The notes under the pieces: generated by a model
Database searches by the model: none
The model's input: only the letters and a program-made list of their open reading frames with translations
Told to the model about the DNA's origin: nothing
Shown here: piece by piece, positions 62,430 to 64,000 of the stretch
Layout of the letters: each line of letters opens with the position of its first letter
Position numbering within the stretch: position 1 is the first letter of the stretch
Assembly (NCBI RefSeq): GCF_050436995.1
Contig: NC_134751.1
Coordinates: forward strand, 4,774,001-4,838,000
Length of the DNA stretch: 64,000 bases
Direction: 5' to 3'
Origin: Anticarsia gemmatalis
Lineage: Eukaryota; Arthropoda; Insecta; Lepidoptera; Erebidae
Program-made: the position numbers and the translations under genes

Positions 62430-62580
62430 AGGTCGATAGATCCACCTGTGCATGCTGCATTCCATTGTACCGTTACCCGGCCCCGTCCCGCCATACCCGC
62501 CATGTTTTATTTTGTGTGTCTAGTGTCTACGCTCAGCGCGCGGGAAAAAATGTTTGAAAACAGAACGCAGATAGCTTTGT
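62430..62580. promoter_or_regulatory. GC-rich intronic island
   Basis: CCCGGCCCCGTCCCGCCATA and GCTCAGCGCGCGGGAAAAAA stand out from AT-rich neighbours. It could be an alternative first exon or an enhancer. No ATG-led frame or donor is convincing. Confidence 0.3.
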
Positions 62581-63498
62581 ATGTGTGCACAACTTTTTGA
62601 ATAGGGTTGTGATATAATTGTATGCGTGTGTTTAGTATTTTTTTAGTTTTATCGTGGTATTGTGTTGGATTTATAAAAGTTAGGAATGCTTTTTGCGTAG
62701 TGTAGTTTATTTGTCTAGTTGCATTCGTATTATTAGTATTTAATCAATCGTGTCCAATCCTGCATTACGAATAACTGTATCTGTTATCGCAGAAAGTAAA
62801 TATATACCAATAAAAACGAATTACACAGGCACGTGTACTATTCCAAAGTAACTCTACACCCAAATCTCGAGTATCAAACCGTAATTTCACACTACAAATA
62901 AAATGTAAAGTGATACGGGCTTCCCCAGCGTATTGGGCGACGGTTTAACGTGACTAATCGTTCACCTGATCGTGTAAACAACACCTTATTTATAGAACAT
63001 CGTCATTTTCCTGTAACCACACTTATAGTTTGCGTCAATTGGTTTTCGCATCGTTTTGAAGGATCTAGAAGGCCATGGTTCTTATCGGTACCTAATGTCC
63101 TTTGCGAAGGACAATCGATGAGGATAATTTCGCTAAAACTGGTAAAGATAGCCCTTACCTGACGTTTAGGGAAAATGTTTATAATTTGTCTATGTGTACT
63201 TTTATATGTGTGTGTTACAGCCACTTAGGTACGTATTTTATTCGCATGTGTGCGTTATCAAAGAAAAATATTTTAAATTCGATGCCAAGTGTCTACCCGT
63301 GCGTTGAATGAATATTCAATGCTCGAATTTCGTATATTCGGGTTCATTAATCTTGGAAACAAACAATTCATGATTAATTACAACATCACTGGTTGAATAC
63401 ATTTCTGATTCATTGGCATACCGAAACAAAAAAAGTTATGCAACAACTTTCACGCAAAAATAACAATAAAAAGTAATATTTCTTGGCGATTCAATAAA

Positions 63499-63765
63499 AA
63501 CCGGCCAAGTGCGAGTCGGACTCGCGCACGAAGGGTTCCGTAGCAAAAAAATACTAAAAACTACTACTACTACTATTGTATGGGGACCCCCCTTAAATTT
63601 GATTTTAAGTATTTGTTATTATAGCGGCAATGGAAATACATCATTTGTTAAAATTTTGAGCTATCACGGTTTATGAGATACAGCCTGGAGACAGACAGAC
63701 AGACAGCGGAGGCTTAGTAATAGGGTCCCGTTTCACACTTTGGGTACGAGACCCTAAAAATAACA
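63499..63765 (+). repeat. Dispersed repeat CCGGCCAAGTGCGAGTCGGA ... GGGTACGAGACCCTAAAAA
   Basis: A complete-looking copy with head CCGGCCAAGTGCGAGTCGGA, GGGTTCCGTAGC, a CAGACAGACAGACAG tract and tail TTGGGTACGAGACCCTAAAA. The GGGTTCCGTA and (inverted-like) GGGTACGAGACCC words give the ends weak dyad symmetry. I recall this as very common in Lepidoptera; class not established. Confidence 0.65.
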
Positions 63766-64000
63766 TTCTAGAAACTATAAAAGTAATCGTGTCATAATAT
63801 ATTTATGAAAGCACACGTGTAATCGACTCACGTACGTCTATAAACTTTATGGGAACAATCACCTTGCATATAATTAGTTTAGTCTAATTTTATAGTCTAA
63901 AACTAACTATGAAACAGATCAGGCATACTCAAGCGATTTTCGGGCAGACCGCAGTTACGTTGCTATGGAGAAAAATACTGCTTATTCTGGAATGTTCTCA

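Larger units (their letters stand above)
24934..64000 (+). other. First intron of CrebA (at least 39 kb), or intron plus intergenic DNA
   Basis: No convincing coding exon follows the donor at 24934. The open frames of 60-110 codons here show no domain or codon pattern I recognise. The tract contains scattered repeats, one LINE, CpG-rich islands near 28000-28230, 30060-30170, 50530-50620 and 62430-62570, and four palindromic CREs outside the LINE. Sub-stretches without separate entries are AT-rich and empty as far as I can see. Confidence 0.55.

Overview
This is animal nuclear DNA, almost certainly from a moth or butterfly. It is AT-rich, its genes are split by small GT-AG introns, and the four recognisable genes are all animal genes. 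The interspersed repeats (tRNA-headed SINEs, degraded RTE-like tails, several short inverted-repeat MITE families) are of kinds I associate with Lepidoptera. There is no operon, CRISPR array, prokaryotic replicon or rRNA, and no functional tRNA that I can see. Layout: (1) 1-1257, + strand, the 3' end of a synaptotagmin gene, best match synaptotagmin-12: the last 7 codons of one C2A exon and three more exons finishing C2A and all of C2B. Its 3' UTR runs to about 2785. (2) 3645-8373, - strand, a six-exon gene of 883 codons that I assign to the ZFC3H1/Red1 family (nuclear exosome targeting): acidic N terminus, long charged middle, coiled coil, and a C3H zinc finger right at the C terminus. Its 3' end overlaps or abuts that of the synaptotagmin gene tail to tail. 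(3) 9708-22039, + strand, a complete 13-exon, 805-codon TBCK gene (pseudokinase, TBC Rab-GAP and rhodanese-like domains), transcribed divergently from gene 2 across about 1.3 kb. Its introns are full of transposon remnants. (4) 24871-24933, + strand, the first coding exon of what I take to be CrebA (CREB3-family bZIP), behind a GC-rich leader. Everything from 24934 to the end behaves as one first intron of at least 39 kb. Exons of genes 1-3 were joined by hand from splice signals and reading frame, and every junction keeps the frame. The 39-kb tract has no convincing second coding exon. It carries one 5'-truncated but open non-LTR reverse transcriptase (33423-34967, - strand), SINEs, several MITE families and a few CpG-rich islands. 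The most notable items are inverted-repeat elements: a 732-bp foldback element nested in a SINE with an 8-bp target duplication, a 262-bp near-perfect hairpin in a TBCK intron, a four-copy about-110-bp hairpin family, a MITE six bases downstream of a TBCK splice donor, and four palindromic CREs outside coding repeats in the intron of a CREB-family gene. I found no evidence for a wholly new molecular system; the candidates are ranked in the findings.
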